Shown here: positions 33,061-45,337 of the stretch, one piece after another
Layout: each line of letters opens with the position of its first letter
Numbering within the stretch: the stretch's first letter is position 1
From: Pseudoalteromonas luteoviolacea S2607
GTDB taxonomy: Bacteria > Pseudomonadota > Gammaproteobacteria > Enterobacterales > Alteromonadaceae
Assembly: GCF_001625575.1 (NCBI RefSeq)
Contig: NZ_AUXV01000002.1
Span: 62,001-126,000 of the forward strand
Length of the DNA: 64,000 nt
Direction of reading: 5' to 3'
Notes under the pieces: model-generated
Seen by the model: only the letters and a program-made list of their open reading frames with translations
Databases searched by the model: none
What the model was told of the DNA's origin: nothing
Position numbers and translations under genes: made by a program

Positions 33061-33690
33061 CTAATCAGAGTACAGGTTGTTTTTATCTATATAGTTTAGG
33101 ACATTAGGGCTGAGCCAAGGTTCCACACTTGCCCCTGATTTTATTGCTTTTCTTATCTTACTGGAGGCGGCTGAAAAAGGCGCTCCGGAGAGAAAATAAC
33201 ATTTACCAAAGAGGCAATCATGCAACTCTGCAGGGGAGCGAGCTTGAGACTGTTTTAAAAAAGACGACAGGGCAGGGGTTGCTGTGTACTCGTCTCCTGG
33301 GCGTTGATATACAACGATGTGGCACAGCTGAGTAATTTCTTCCCATTGATACCATTTATCCAAGCTGTTAAAAGAATCCATACCCATTAAAAACACAATT
33401 GGCTGTAATGGATACTCTTTTCTTAACTCTTGTAATGTGAGCACCGAATAAGAAGGCTCTAGGCGTTTTATTTCTCTATCATCCAGCGCAAATTTAGGGT
33501 TGCCGCTTATCGCGAGACGCAACATCTCAAGACGGTGTTGGGTGCTTACTCCTGACCCTTTTTTATGAACAGGTGCAGCGTTTGGCAAAAAGTGCAGTCG
33601 ATCAAGCGATAACTCTTCAGTGCAATGTTTGGCCATATTTAGATGGCCAAGGTGGATAGGGTCAAACGTGCCGCCAAATATTGCTATCAT
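33061..33690 (-). CDS. nadD: Nicotinate-nucleotide adenylyltransferase
   Basis: A 209-residue NAD-synthesis enzyme that transfers AMP from ATP to nicotinate mononucleotide. The nucleotidyltransferase motif FGGTFDPIHLGHLNMA is at the N-terminus, and the C-terminal SSTxxR-type motif appears as AASSKIRKAIK. The start overlaps the holA stop by 4 bases, as in E. coli. About 85 bases then separate it from rsfS. Confidence 0.97.
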   Translation of the reverse strand: MIAIFGGTFDPIHLGHLNMAKHCTEELSLDRLHFLPNAAPVHKKGSGVSTQHRLEMLRLAISGNPKFALDDREIKRLEPSYSVLTLQELRKEYPLQPIVFLMGMDSFNSLDKWYQWEEITQLCHIVVYQRPGDEYTATPALSSFLKQSQARSPAELHDCLFGKCYFLSGAPFSAASSKIRKAIKSGASVEPWLSPNVLNYIDKNNLYSD

Positions 33691-34754
33691 GATTTGTACA
33701 CGCCACTGCTGTGCTCTTCATTTGCCCCTTCGTAAGGCATGACAAAGGGGAGTGATTGGCAAAAGCTCAAAGCAATATGAGCGAGGCCTTGGTATGGTGC
33801 CACAAGCACATTTCGTTTGAAAGCTGAATCATATTGCGCGAGCAGAGTGATAATTTTTTCAAGCTGAGCAATAGTAATTCGATCTAGTGCTTGCTGGGTG
33901 ACTTGCTGCTGATTTTTCCAGACATTGTTTTGTTTGAAAAGTTGGCTAATGGGCTGCCCGTTAACCATTGCACGTTTAATGGTCAGTAATGTATTTGCTT
34001 GATTTTGGAGTGTCCAAGCAACGCTAGTGGGCTCCACATTATCCGTGGCAAGTTTGTTGAGAATCTTAATAATATACCCAGGGTTGCCTTTCAATAGCCC
34101 TTCATTTAGGTCGAAGATATCAAACTTTGCCTGATTTAGTAGGCCACTCATTAACTGCTGTTGGTCAATTAGCTTATCTTTGTAAAGTAAGGATAACTTT
34201 TCCAATTCTTGAGACGCTGCCAGCAAATTTCCTTCAGTGGCGGCTAATAGGCTGCGCTTTGCATCATGCTTTAAGTTAACTTTGAGCCGTTTACACTCTT
34301 CGTCGAGCCATTTTTCTAGGTGGTATCCTGTTAATGGGTAGCAAGGAACGAATACACCATTCTTTTCAAGGCCTTTAAACCAAGCTGTGCGCTGTATATC
34401 TTGACTGGCTTTATTGCCTTTGACAATCAAGATGACATCTGGGTTGATATTGCTGGCTATCTCTTTGAGGATAGCTGTGCCCTGTGTTGGAGGCTTTTGT
34501 TGATTTAAATCCAGTTCGATGAGCGTTTTTGCGCTAAAAAGCGACATGCTGTTATATTGAGCGGCGAGTTCTTGCCAGTCAAAGCCGGGTAAAATTGCAA
34601 ATTTAATAACTTCATCGAAACCTTGTTTTTTAGCTGCTTGGCGCACGCTTAAGGCACAGTTGCCTTCTTGAAAAGGCTCTTCGCCCAATATGATGTAGAA
34701 TGGTTGCAGGCCTTGCTTTAATTGGCCTGCTAATTGATTTGCATAACAGCGCAT
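33687..34754 (-). CDS. holA: DNA polymerase III subunit delta
   Basis: A 355-residue AAA+-fold subunit of the clamp loader that opens the beta sliding clamp. Family marks are YANQLAGQLKQGLQPFYIILGEEPF (in part), NSMSLFSAKTLIELDL with the clamp-binding Leu/Phe residues, and GNLLAASQELEKLSLLY. It overlaps nadD by 4 bases and touches the lptE stop. Confidence 0.96.
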   Translation of the reverse strand: MRCYANQLAGQLKQGLQPFYIILGEEPFQEGNCALSVRQAAKKQGFDEVIKFAILPGFDWQELAAQYNSMSLFSAKTLIELDLNQQKPPTQGTAILKEIASNINPDVILIVKGNKASQDIQRTAWFKGLEKNGVFVPCYPLTGYHLEKWLDEECKRLKVNLKHDAKRSLLAATEGNLLAASQELEKLSLLYKDKLIDQQQLMSGLLNQAKFDIFDLNEGLLKGNPGYIIKILNKLATDNVEPTSVAWTLQNQANTLLTIKRAMVNGQPISQLFKQNNVWKNQQQVTQQALDRITIAQLEKIITLLAQYDSAFKRNVLVAPYQGLAHIALSFCQSLPFVMPYEGANEEHSSGVYKS

Positions 34755-35307
34755 TAGAGTTGTGACAATTCTCGAAGGATTCGTTTCGTGGCTAGCTTGC
34801 GCATTTCACTCAAAATGATTTCTAGTTCTTTTGACTTGGCAAGCGAGTTGTTTGGGTCGTCTTGATAGTTACGATATAACTCAAAGCTTTGCTCATAAGG
34901 TTCTTGGCCTGGTCGAGTAAGTCGATAAGAGACGACATAAGCCAGTTCATACTGGGCTACTTGACCATTTGAAAATAGGCTAAGTGTCTGCCTACTAAGT
35001 GAATCTTTATAGAGGTGGAGCTCCGGCACAGGACCCGTGTGCATGACTTGGTCGGTTTCATCGATTTTCACTTGAGAACGCTGTAGTTCGTATTTTAATT
35101 GTTCGTACAACGCTGACTTTTGGTCATCACCTGTTAATTGCAGTGTACTCAGGTCTTCAGGCAAGTAGGAGGCCTGTTTTAAGTGAAATCCACAACCTGT
35201 GATAAAGAAACAGACCAGCAGCATTGCCAGTCCATTTCGTAGCGCACGCACAGCAGCCAAGCCACGAGGACTTGCTGCTGTTTTTACTCGCGGCGTAAAG
35301 GCGACCA

Positions 35308-35308
<1 letters not shown>
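34754..35308 (-). CDS. lptE: LPS-assembly lipoprotein LptE
   Basis: A 184-residue outer-membrane lipoprotein that plugs the LptD barrel. The lipobox is ITGCGFHL with Cys at residue 39, preceded by a hydrophobic stretch AMLLVCFF. The region before it is long and basic, so an internal ATG (residue 29, position 35224) is an alternative start; the first ATG overlaps the leuS stop as TAATG, which favours coupled translation. It lies between leuS and holA as in E. coli. Confidence 0.95.
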
Positions 35309-38256
<2,948 letters not shown>

Positions 38257-38715
38257 ATGGCTGATTATAAGCAATGGCTAAGCGATTTTTCGACTTGGAT
38301 GAAAGACGTTAAAGAGCACGAGTTAAAAAAACTCGTGGAAAACTTTATTCAAGAAGAGGAGAAGTGGCGAGAATTTGGGCAAAACAAAATTAATGATTAT
38401 CGGCACTATTTCAAGCGTGATTTGGCGCATATTAACACTCACCATGAGCATTACGAAGGCGTTGCTTGGGAAGAGTTTAAGGCATCCATATTATATGAGT
38501 TGGCTTATCTTGAAGATCGCACTCAACTTGAGTGGCAAGCGCTAATGTCAGATTTTGAACACGATGGCGTTTATAAACAAGGCGAATGGATAGCTTTGGG
38601 GCAATTAGTATGTAAGAATTGCGGGAATAAAATTGATATATATCACGCCTTTGAGATCACAGCTTGTAGCGAGTGTGGACACGGTAGTTTTAATCGTAAG
38701 GCGCTGACCCCCTAA
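38257..38715 (+). CDS. Zinc ribbon-containing protein, DUF1451 (YbeL family)
   Basis: A 152-residue soluble protein. The N-terminal 100 residues are helical with many charged residues (ENFIQEEEKWREFGQNK). The C-terminal zinc ribbon has CKNCG and CSECG pairs around residue 122-145. This is the DUF1451/YbeL pattern; in E. coli the function is unknown. It is preceded by AAGGAGG at good spacing. Confidence 0.88.
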   Translation: MADYKQWLSDFSTWMKDVKEHELKKLVENFIQEEEKWREFGQNKINDYRHYFKRDLAHINTHHEHYEGVAWEEFKASILYELAYLEDRTQLEWQALMSDFEHDGVYKQGEWIALGQLVCKNCGNKIDIYHAFEITACSECGHGSFNRKALTP

Positions 38716-38757
38716 AAACTCGATATCAATCGGGTATTAACAATAAAGAATTCAGGA

Positions 38758-41169
38758 ATGACTAAGACAATAAAGCCGCTTCTCTCGGAGCAACTCGCAC
38801 CGAGTGTTTCTTTGCAACATATTCGCTCGTGCATGCAAAACCCTTACCCAGAGTCTTTGCCTTTCATAGGTCAGCAGCGCGCACAAAGCGCCTTAGATTT
38901 TGCACTAGGTATGGATTTACCCGGTTACAATGTGTTTGTAATGGGAGAAGCTGCAACTGGGCGTTTTACAATGGTAAAGGAAAAGCTCGAAGCGCACAGT
39001 AAATCTAGGCCCACCCCAAAAGAGTGGCTTTACGTTAATAACTACGAAGACCACCGTGAGCCAATTACCATGTTTATGCAACCAGGAGAAAGTCGCAAAC
39101 TCGCAGATGATGTTGACGCTTTTTTAGATGAGGTTGTGGATACGTTTCCAGCGGCATTTGATAACCCAGGTTATCAGCGTAAGAAAAAGTCGATAGATAG
39201 AGACTTTGACAATAAATACAACGCGGCAATAACAGCTGTCGAACAAATGGCAATCGAGAAAAGCGTTGTCATGATGGAAGAAAACGGTGTGGTGAGTTTT
39301 GCACCAGTCATCAACGGCAAGCAATTAGATGACAATGAATTCGCCGCTTTAGAAGAGCAAGTGCAAGCACAATTCTACGACTCCATCGATGAATTAGAAG
39401 ATGGGCTCATCGAAGCGCTCATTGAGTTGCCGCGTTGGAAACGCGAATCATCAGAGAAGCTGCGCAAGCTTAAAAAAACCACAATTGAACTTGCTACCAA
39501 GCCGTTGCTCAAAGCGCTTGAGCATAAATATGCGAGTCACATTGGTGTTATCCGATATTTGAAAGACTTGCGAGTGGAGATTGTTGAAGCGGTATTGGAT
39601 TGGCTTGATGACGAGTCCGCAGCATCTGACGAGCAAAAAGACGATTTTGACGCGAAAGGCATGTTGACGGACTTTTTTGCACCAAACATCTTAATTGAGT
39701 ACAAAGAAGGTGCTCCTGCTCCTGTCGTTTATGAGCCCAACCCGACCTTTGGCAACATCTTTGGCAAAATTGAGTATGAAAGTGCGCAAGGTTCTTTGAT
39801 TACGAGCTATCGCTCTATTCAAGCTGGTGCTTTGCACAGGGCGAATGGCGGTTACTTGATAATGGATGCGGACAAAGTGATCTCATCACCTCAGGTTTGG
39901 GATGGATTGAAGTTGTCGCTAAAGACGCATCAAATTAAGAATGATCTGCCGTATCAAGACAGCTCGGTAGGCAGCAGCTTTACGCTCAAACCACAATTGA
40001 TCCCGATGGATGTCAAAATCATTTTACTTGGCTCAAGAGATTTGTATTACACAATCAGTGAATATGATGAGGAGTTCGGAGAGTTATTTAGGGTCTTGTC
40101 AGACTTCGATTATTACTTGCCATCAAGTGACAGGCTGCAATATCAGTTCGTATCCAAGGTTCAGGACTATTGTGAGCAAACGCTCAGATGTAGTTTATCG
40201 GCAGAAGCTTTGGCAAGGCTGTTAAAGTTTAGCTATCGCCAAGCTGAGCATCAGAGTAAGTTATCTGCACGGTTTGCAGATGTGCTAGAGCTCGTTGCAG
40301 AAGCGAGTTACTACGCGAAGCAAGATAATGAAGATGAAATTGACGCGCATCATATCAATGAAGCGCTTGTCGGTAAGCAATATCGAACAGGGCAGCTGAG
40401 TGAAAACATGCTCAGTGATATTGAAGAGGGTCATACGTTAATTGCAACTCAGGGTAAAGCTGTAGGCAAAGTGAATGGTTTAACCGTATTACATATTGGC
40501 GACACCTCATTTGGTAACCCTGCGAGAATAACTGCGACTGTGTATGCCGGTTCAGATGGTGTAATCGATGTTGAGCGAGAAGCAGAACTTGGCAAGTCTA
40601 TTCACTCCAAAGGCGTCATGTTGTTAACGGGATATCTAGGCAATAGATACGCACAAAACTTCAGTTTGACTTTAAGTGCAAATATTGCGATTGAGCAAAG
40701 CTATGGGTACATAGATGGTGATAGTGCCTCTTTGGCTGAATTATGCGGATTGATTTCGGCGATTACTCAAATTCCTATTGATCAATCATTAGCACTAACA
40801 GGCTCAATAAATCAGCATGGTGAAGTTCAAGCGGTTGGTGGTGTGAACGAAAAAGTCGAAGGGTTCTTTAAACTGTGCAAAATGCGCGGACTGACTGGCA
40901 AACAAGGCGTTATTATTCCGCATTCTAACTTGATCAACTTAGTGCTAGAGGATGAGGTTATTGAAGCGATTAGAAGCAACAAGTTCCAAATTTATGCCGT
41001 GAAAAATGTCGATGAAGCATTAGAGCTGTTAATGGGAGTACCAGCTGGTGAAACGCAAACTGGCGCGTACCCTGAAGGTTCCATAAATCAGAGAGCATTG
41101 AGCAGGTTAGAGCAAATTGCACAAGTGGTAAATGGTGAAGATAAAGACACATCGGAAGAAGGTGAATAA
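38758..41169 (+). CDS. Lon-like ATP-dependent protease (YcbZ type)
   Basis: An 803-residue protein of the Lon family that lacks the usual Lon N-domain. The N-terminal ATPase part has a P-loop-like MGEAATGRFTM; the central region has a long helical insert. The C-terminal Lon proteolytic domain has the Ser-Lys dyad Ser656 (GDSASLAEL) and Lys699 (GGVNEKVEG), 43 residues apart as in Lon. E. coli YcbZ is the closest relative I recall. Targets are unknown. The stop is 4 bases before the FKBP gene start. Confidence 0.9.
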   Translation: MTKTIKPLLSEQLAPSVSLQHIRSCMQNPYPESLPFIGQQRAQSALDFALGMDLPGYNVFVMGEAATGRFTMVKEKLEAHSKSRPTPKEWLYVNNYEDHREPITMFMQPGESRKLADDVDAFLDEVVDTFPAAFDNPGYQRKKKSIDRDFDNKYNAAITAVEQMAIEKSVVMMEENGVVSFAPVINGKQLDDNEFAALEEQVQAQFYDSIDELEDGLIEALIELPRWKRESSEKLRKLKKTTIELATKPLLKALEHKYASHIGVIRYLKDLRVEIVEAVLDWLDDESAASDEQKDDFDAKGMLTDFFAPNILIEYKEGAPAPVVYEPNPTFGNIFGKIEYESAQGSLITSYRSIQAGALHRANGGYLIMDADKVISSPQVWDGLKLSLKTHQIKNDLPYQDSSVGSSFTLKPQLIPMDVKIILLGSRDLYYTISEYDEEFGELFRVLSDFDYYLPSSDRLQYQFVSKVQDYCEQTLRCSLSAEALARLLKFSYRQAEHQSKLSARFADVLELVAEASYYAKQDNEDEIDAHHINEALVGKQYRTGQLSENMLSDIEEGHTLIATQGKAVGKVNGLTVLHIGDTSFGNPARITATVYAGSDGVIDVEREAELGKSIHSKGVMLLTGYLGNRYAQNFSLTLSANIAIEQSYGYIDGDSASLAELCGLISAITQIPIDQSLALTGSINQHGEVQAVGGVNEKVEGFFKLCKMRGLTGKQGVIIPHSNLINLVLEDEVIEAIRSNKFQIYAVKNVDEALELLMGVPAGETQTGAYPEGSINQRALSRLEQIAQVVNGEDKDTSEEGE

Positions 41170-41173
41170 AGGT

Positions 41174-41653
41174 ATGTCAGTAACAAGTATTATTGTCACA
41201 GTATTGGCTTTAGGGCTTGCATGGTTCATTTACAGTGGTAATCAAAAACAAAAACAAATCGCGCAGATTAACCGTATTGATGCAGAAGAGTTTCTAGCAA
41301 AAAATGCTTCAAAAGAAGGCATCATTACAACTGTCAGTGGGCTGCAGTATGAAATTATTCACAAAGGTGAGGGCAGTGCGTCTCCATCAATAAATGACTC
41401 GGTAACGGTTCACTACCATGGCACCTTGTTGAGTGGGATGGTATTTGATAGTTCGGTAGACAGAGGTGAAGCGCTTACGTTTAGTCCAAAACAAGTGATT
41501 ACTGGCTGGACAGAGGCGTTGCAGTTAATGGTTGAAGGCGATAAGTTTCGTTTGTTTATACATCCAGACCTCGCGTATGGAGACCGTGCTGCGGGCAAGA
41601 TAGGTGCTGGTTCACTGTTAATTTTTGAGGTGGAGTTGCTCAAAATTAAATAA
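41174..41653 (+). CDS. Membrane-anchored FKBP-type peptidyl-prolyl isomerase
   Basis: A 159-residue protein with an N-terminal membrane helix (about residues 5-20, IIVTVLALGLAWFIYS) and an FKBP domain (about 55-159). The FKBP motifs VHYHGTLLSGMVFDSS, VITGWTEALQLM and HPDLAYGDRAAG are intact. It should speed proline isomerisation in the periplasm, tethered to the inner membrane. The ATG at 41174 is the likely start; an extended frame overlaps the Lon-like gene. The two genes are likely co-transcribed. Confidence 0.9.
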   Translation: MSVTSIIVTVLALGLAWFIYSGNQKQKQIAQINRIDAEEFLAKNASKEGIITTVSGLQYEIIHKGEGSASPSINDSVTVHYHGTLLSGMVFDSSVDRGEALTFSPKQVITGWTEALQLMVEGDKFRLFIHPDLAYGDRAAGKIGAGSLLIFEVELLKIK

Positions 41654-41755
41654 TCTATTTTTAGCTGTCGCAAACATTAAAATGTAAAATTTGTTAAGTA
41701 TAGCTTGATTTTTGATTAGTTTGTTATTTTAATGGGAACAGGTATCGTCAATGGC

Positions 41756-41765
41756 AAGGAGGTGA
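41756..41765 (+). promoter_or_regulatory. Full-length Shine-Dalgarno sequence before a TTG start
   Basis: AAGGAGGTGA is a 10-base match to the 16S rRNA 3' end and lies about 3 bases before the TTG at 41769, which decides that unusual start. The same bases encode the end of a chance 4-codon frame (ATG GCA AGG AGG TGA from 41751). Confidence 0.75.
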
Positions 41766-41768
41766 TAC

Positions 41769-42098
41769 TTGGGATATCTGTTTTTAATTGTATGTAGTTT
41801 TATGGGAGGGATTTATTGTCGAAGAGCAAGTAATAATAAACTGATGATAATTCAAAATTACTTATCTTCCTCTTACCCAAACTTTTACTACGAGCTTTCG
41901 GTAGATAGGTTTGATATAGGGCAGACTGAAGCGTTTGCTTTTAATCTTTCAAGGCCTTCACTTAAAGACAAATTAGACAATCTAGATGATACAAGATTAA
42001 AAGAGTTACTTTTAGATAAGTATTTCGCTGATGTAGGATGTATATTTTTCTCGTTGGGCGCTGTTTTTTTCTTTTCTCTATTAATACTCGTACTTTAG
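41769..42098 (+). CDS. Small membrane protein of unknown function with TTG start
   Basis: A 109-residue protein with a hydrophobic segment at each end (about 2-17 and 88-108) and a charged middle part (LKDKLDNLDDTRLKELLLDKY), so a hairpin-like topology with the loop on one side is likely. The full Shine-Dalgarno sequence fixes the TTG start. It is AT-rich compared with its neighbours. It lies between the FKBP gene and a terminator and may be a lone acquired gene. I do not recognise the family. Confidence 0.6.
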   Translation: MGYLFLIVCSFMGGIYCRRASNNKLMIIQNYLSSSYPNFYYELSVDRFDIGQTEAFAFNLSRPSLKDKLDNLDDTRLKELLLDKYFADVGCIFFSLGAVFFFSLLILVL

Positions 42099-42101
42099 AT
42101 G

Positions 42102-42134
42102 AAAACCCACTTTGGTATCAAAGTGGGTTTTTTT
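42102..42134. terminator. Strong intrinsic terminator
   Basis: A perfect 11 to 13-bp stem (42102-42114 and 42119-42131, arms start AAAACCCACTTTG) with loop GTAT and a T-run on the plus strand. It ends the small membrane protein gene and lies 2 bases from the stop of the convergent SH3 protein gene. Confidence 0.85.
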
Positions 42135-42135
42135 A

Positions 42136-42759
42136 TTAACTCCAGCCGTCATATCTCTTACGGCGAGACAGTAGCAAGGTGAGTATCACACCAAGCAGAA
42201 CACCACCTAGGGCGATTGCACCGCCATAAGATAAAAGTTGATGTTGCTCTCGCTCTACCTTGTTTTGGTTCTGTTGGGCTTGCAGTTCGATTTGCTGATT
42301 TAAATCTCTTATTGTTTTTTGTAGCTCGCTATTTTGTGTTTCTAGCGAGTCATAATCACTTTGCAACTGTGGCATTGTTGTTTGCAACGTAGTCAACTGC
42401 TCTTGTGATACAGTAAGCTGCTGAGTCAGATCATTGACTTGTTGCTTGAGCCCCGGATCTGCTGTTACAAACTTAGATTCTACCCAGCCATTCCGATTCT
42501 TATCGTCGATAATACGGACGAAGTCATTATTTTGTTCGTTCGTAATTGTCACTGCAGTGCCGGCTTCAACGGAGCCGAGTATGCGATAGTTTTTACCTGG
42601 ACCCGAATGTATGTATAAGTAGAGGTTATCAACGATATAGCCGTTAGGTGTGCTTTGCTGTGCCGTCTGTTCTTGCTGATTTGCGTCATCTAAATCTTGT
42701 GCATGCAACGTAAGAGGAGCAAAAACAAACAAAAGTGGCAGTGCGAGCTTTTTGAACAT
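42136..42759 (-). CDS. SH3 domain protein with C-terminal membrane anchor (YgiM type)
   Basis: A 207-residue protein: signal peptide (to about residue 20), a bacterial SH3 domain (about 35-105) with YLYIHSGPGKNYRILGSVE (in part SGPGKNYRILG), a coiled coil (about 110-170, Gln-rich) and a C-terminal membrane helix (AIALGGVLLGVILTLLL) followed by RRKR. This matches the TIGR04211/YgiM family. It probably binds cell-wall material in the periplasm. It is divergent from the CYTH/CHAD gene, the same pairing as ygiM-ygiF in E. coli. The start at 42759 has AAAGG upstream. Confidence 0.88.
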   Translation of the reverse strand: MFKKLALPLLFVFAPLTLHAQDLDDANQQEQTAQQSTPNGYIVDNLYLYIHSGPGKNYRILGSVEAGTAVTITNEQNNDFVRIIDDKNRNGWVESKFVTADPGLKQQVNDLTQQLTVSQEQLTTLQTTMPQLQSDYDSLETQNSELQKTIRDLNQQIELQAQQNQNKVEREQHQLLSYGGAIALGGVLLGVILTLLLSRRKRYDGWS

Positions 42760-43109
42760 TCGCGAGCCTTTATTTTTAAGTTTTATATACAATTATCAAA
42801 ATAGTATGGATTTAAGTAGCGCTTGGCAAGCGCTTAAAGCACAAACAGTCACTTTTAGCACATATGTAATCAATCGCGAATCGACTGGTTCGATATATTA
42901 TTAAGTTGATTATGTATTTAGCATCCAGATTAACGGGAATCTGGCTAAATCGACGTGTTAATTGAGTTGATGATGACATATGTATCTAAGATGATAACAC
43001 CCTGTAATTTTTAGTGCTTTTATATCGCTGAAAGAGTAAAAAGATTGCAAATGTCGGTACCTTTGTATATTTTGGTTGTTCTCAAATTACATAGGTAAAT
43101 CTCGCCCTA
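42760..43109. other. Intergenic region between divergent ygiM-like and ygiF-like genes
   Basis: About 350 bases holding both divergent promoters, which I could not pin down. A perfect 7-base inverted repeat CCAGATT / AATCTGG lies at 42925-42944. No terminator, RNA gene or repeat is seen. Confidence 0.5.
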
Positions 43110-44627
43110 ATGGACACTGAAATAGAACTGAAGTTTTTGGTTTCAGATAATGAAGTTCCCTTGATCCCGGCTTTAATCACACAATTTGCAAAGCGGGTAA
43201 ACAATAAGCCAGCAAAAAACCTTCAAAATGCCTACTATGATTCTCCAAGTCGAGAATTACGCGCATTAGATATCGGCCTGCGTACGAGGTGTGCGGATAA
43301 CAACTGCGAGCAGACAATTAAGCTCTCAGGACAGGTCGTTGGGGGACTTCATCAACGTCCAGAATATAATTTACCGCTGTCTGGTAATAAACCTGATATT
43401 TTTGCTTTTGATGCCAATATCTGGCCCATGGGGATGCGTTTAGAGTCAATCGCGGAAAATCTATACCCGATATTTAGCACTAACTTTATTCGCAGAACTT
43501 GGCTTATTGAAACCAACAACGGCGGTGAAATTGAGGTTGTTTTAGATAAAGGCGAGATCTCGGCGAGCGGCCAAACAGAACAAATCTGTGAACTAGAAAT
43601 CGAATTAGTCGAAGGCGATAGAAGTGATTTGTTTGAGCTTGCAGACCAATTACTCTCTCACATAGGTCTGAGGTTGGGTTTTTATTCGAAAGCGGCAAGG
43701 GGCTATCGACTGGCAGATAATTTACCATTGACCGTTGATAAAGCAATTGGTTTCGTGCCGTTAGATGATGACTGTACTCAGGAGCAAGCACTGATTGCAA
43801 CGGTGAATTACGCGATTGAGTTTGTTCAAAAACACGAACAATGCTATGTCAATGAACCGACGCTAAAAGCGCTTAAGCGAATTATTGATGGAATAAGACT
43901 GATCAGACATGCTTTTTGGTTATTTGATGACTTCGTGGCAAAGGAGTCTACAGAGTCACTCAAGAAAGAACTCAAATGGCTGCTAGGTGAGCTCCAGTGG
44001 GTTGAAAGCGCTAGCTATTTAAAAACCTACACGTCTAAACGTCATGCTTATTACAAACGTATTCATGGTGCACCAGAATTGGCGCAAGTGATCAATGACC
44101 TTAAAGATGTACAACCAACTCCAACTGACTTAGAAGATTTGTTTCACTGTTCTAGATATAACAAGCTGATACTTGATTTAACGCGTTGGCTATTGGATAA
44201 AAGTTGGCGTCAAAATTGGGATCAACAAGCGATAAAAGCTGCGCAAAGTAGTGCAAAGTCGAAAGCTAAAAGAACGTTTGATGCGGATTGGAAGAATTTG
44301 CGTAATACCTTTTCTGACAGTAACCCGCTCTCAGTGGGTGAGTATTTACAGGCTAGAGGCGTGCTCGAAGAGATGCTACTGAGCGGAAATTGTTTTGGTA
44401 GCATATATGATTCACCACAGCGACATGACTTTAGAGCGCCTTGGGTGGACATCGTATTTGGCATTCATGAGTTAGAGACGTTGCATTACCTAAAACAGTT
44501 ATGTGAAGGGCAAAAAGAGACCTCTTTTGTGGAAATCCTAACTTGGCTTCAGCAAAAAGCAGACTTCTTAATTAGCGCGATGGAGCAAAGCCGACATGCT
44601 TCGCTTAATTGTGAACCGTACTGGTAA
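43110..44627 (+). CDS. ygiF: Inorganic triphosphatase with CYTH and CHAD domains (YgiF type)
   Basis: A 505-residue protein. The N-terminal CYTH domain (about 1-200) begins with the ExExK motif EIELKF at residues 4-9 and continues with YYDSPSRELRALDIGLRTR (in part) and GEIEVVLDKGEIS. The C-terminal CHAD domain (about 220-500) is helical with basic and histidine residues. CYTH enzymes hydrolyse inorganic tripolyphosphate; the CHAD domain binds polyphosphate. It is divergent from the ygiM-like gene. Confidence 0.92.
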   Translation: MDTEIELKFLVSDNEVPLIPALITQFAKRVNNKPAKNLQNAYYDSPSRELRALDIGLRTRCADNNCEQTIKLSGQVVGGLHQRPEYNLPLSGNKPDIFAFDANIWPMGMRLESIAENLYPIFSTNFIRRTWLIETNNGGEIEVVLDKGEISASGQTEQICELEIELVEGDRSDLFELADQLLSHIGLRLGFYSKAARGYRLADNLPLTVDKAIGFVPLDDDCTQEQALIATVNYAIEFVQKHEQCYVNEPTLKALKRIIDGIRLIRHAFWLFDDFVAKESTESLKKELKWLLGELQWVESASYLKTYTSKRHAYYKRIHGAPELAQVINDLKDVQPTPTDLEDLFHCSRYNKLILDLTRWLLDKSWRQNWDQQAIKAAQSSAKSKAKRTFDADWKNLRNTFSDSNPLSVGEYLQARGVLEEMLLSGNCFGSIYDSPQRHDFRAPWVDIVFGIHELETLHYLKQLCEGQKETSFVEILTWLQQKADFLISAMEQSRHASLNCEPYW

Positions 44628-45273
44628 AGGCTGTCTATTCGGCGCATTAATGTGCGCCGCCACCATGAGCCTAGCGAGTGGCAATGAATCATGGAAGCTG
44701 TATAAGTCTAATGAATGGCTAGAGATCCATTATAAGAAACTACCAAACGGCCTTACGCAAATTAAAGGGCAAGCTAGGTTAGAAAATACTTCAACAAAGT
44801 CTGTTATCAATGAGCTTACCGACACAGAGTCTATTCCTGCCTGGATGAATAATGTCCAATCAGTCACATTGTTAGCACAACCTGAGCCGCATCAATCCCT
44901 TGTTCATACTAAGTTGAATCTTCCCTGGCCTGTAGCAGATAGAGAGATGCTCACGCTGTCCTGCTTTAGTCAACTAGGCGAACAGCAATATATTTTGAAA
45001 ATACGTTCTGTTGAAACTAAAAGTGGGACTATGTCACATTTGCAAATCACAGACATTGATATTAACTGGGTATTTTTAGAAGTTTCCACTGGCCTTAATA
45101 TCACCTATATAGCACAAGCCAAGCTCAATGGTGCTGTACCAAACTGGGTAGCGAATATCGCATCACTTAAAAACACCAAGAGCATGTTAGATTCTCTTAA
45201 AATTAGACTAACTGAAAGCCCCAGATTGTTAACTGGTTGGACGTTACCTCCTGGTGATTGTGATGGATTTTGA
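44596..45273 (+). CDS. Secreted START-domain protein
   Basis: A 225-residue protein with a signal peptide (to about residue 28, ATMSLASG) and a START-like lipid-binding fold; WKLYKSNEWLEIHYKKLPNG (in part) and NLPWPVADREMLTL are typical of bacterial START proteins. It starts 32 bases inside ygiF in another frame, so the two may be coupled. The ligand is unknown. An internal ATG at 44650 is an alternative but would spoil the signal peptide. Confidence 0.85.
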   Translation: MLRLIVNRTGKGCLFGALMCAATMSLASGNESWKLYKSNEWLEIHYKKLPNGLTQIKGQARLENTSTKSVINELTDTESIPAWMNNVQSVTLLAQPEPHQSLVHTKLNLPWPVADREMLTLSCFSQLGEQQYILKIRSVETKSGTMSHLQITDIDINWVFLEVSTGLNITYIAQAKLNGAVPNWVANIASLKNTKSMLDSLKIRLTESPRLLTGWTLPPGDCDGF

Positions 45274-45337
45274 AATAGTGGCGACAGGGTAATTTTCATC
45301 TACTACACTAAAATCAAAGCCACCTGATTGTTGACCT

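Noticed and set aside
42925..42944. Small inverted repeat CCAGATT/AATCTGG
   Set aside because: It is a 7-bp stem with no T-run and no nearby gene end. It may be a regulator site but I have no support beyond its presence.
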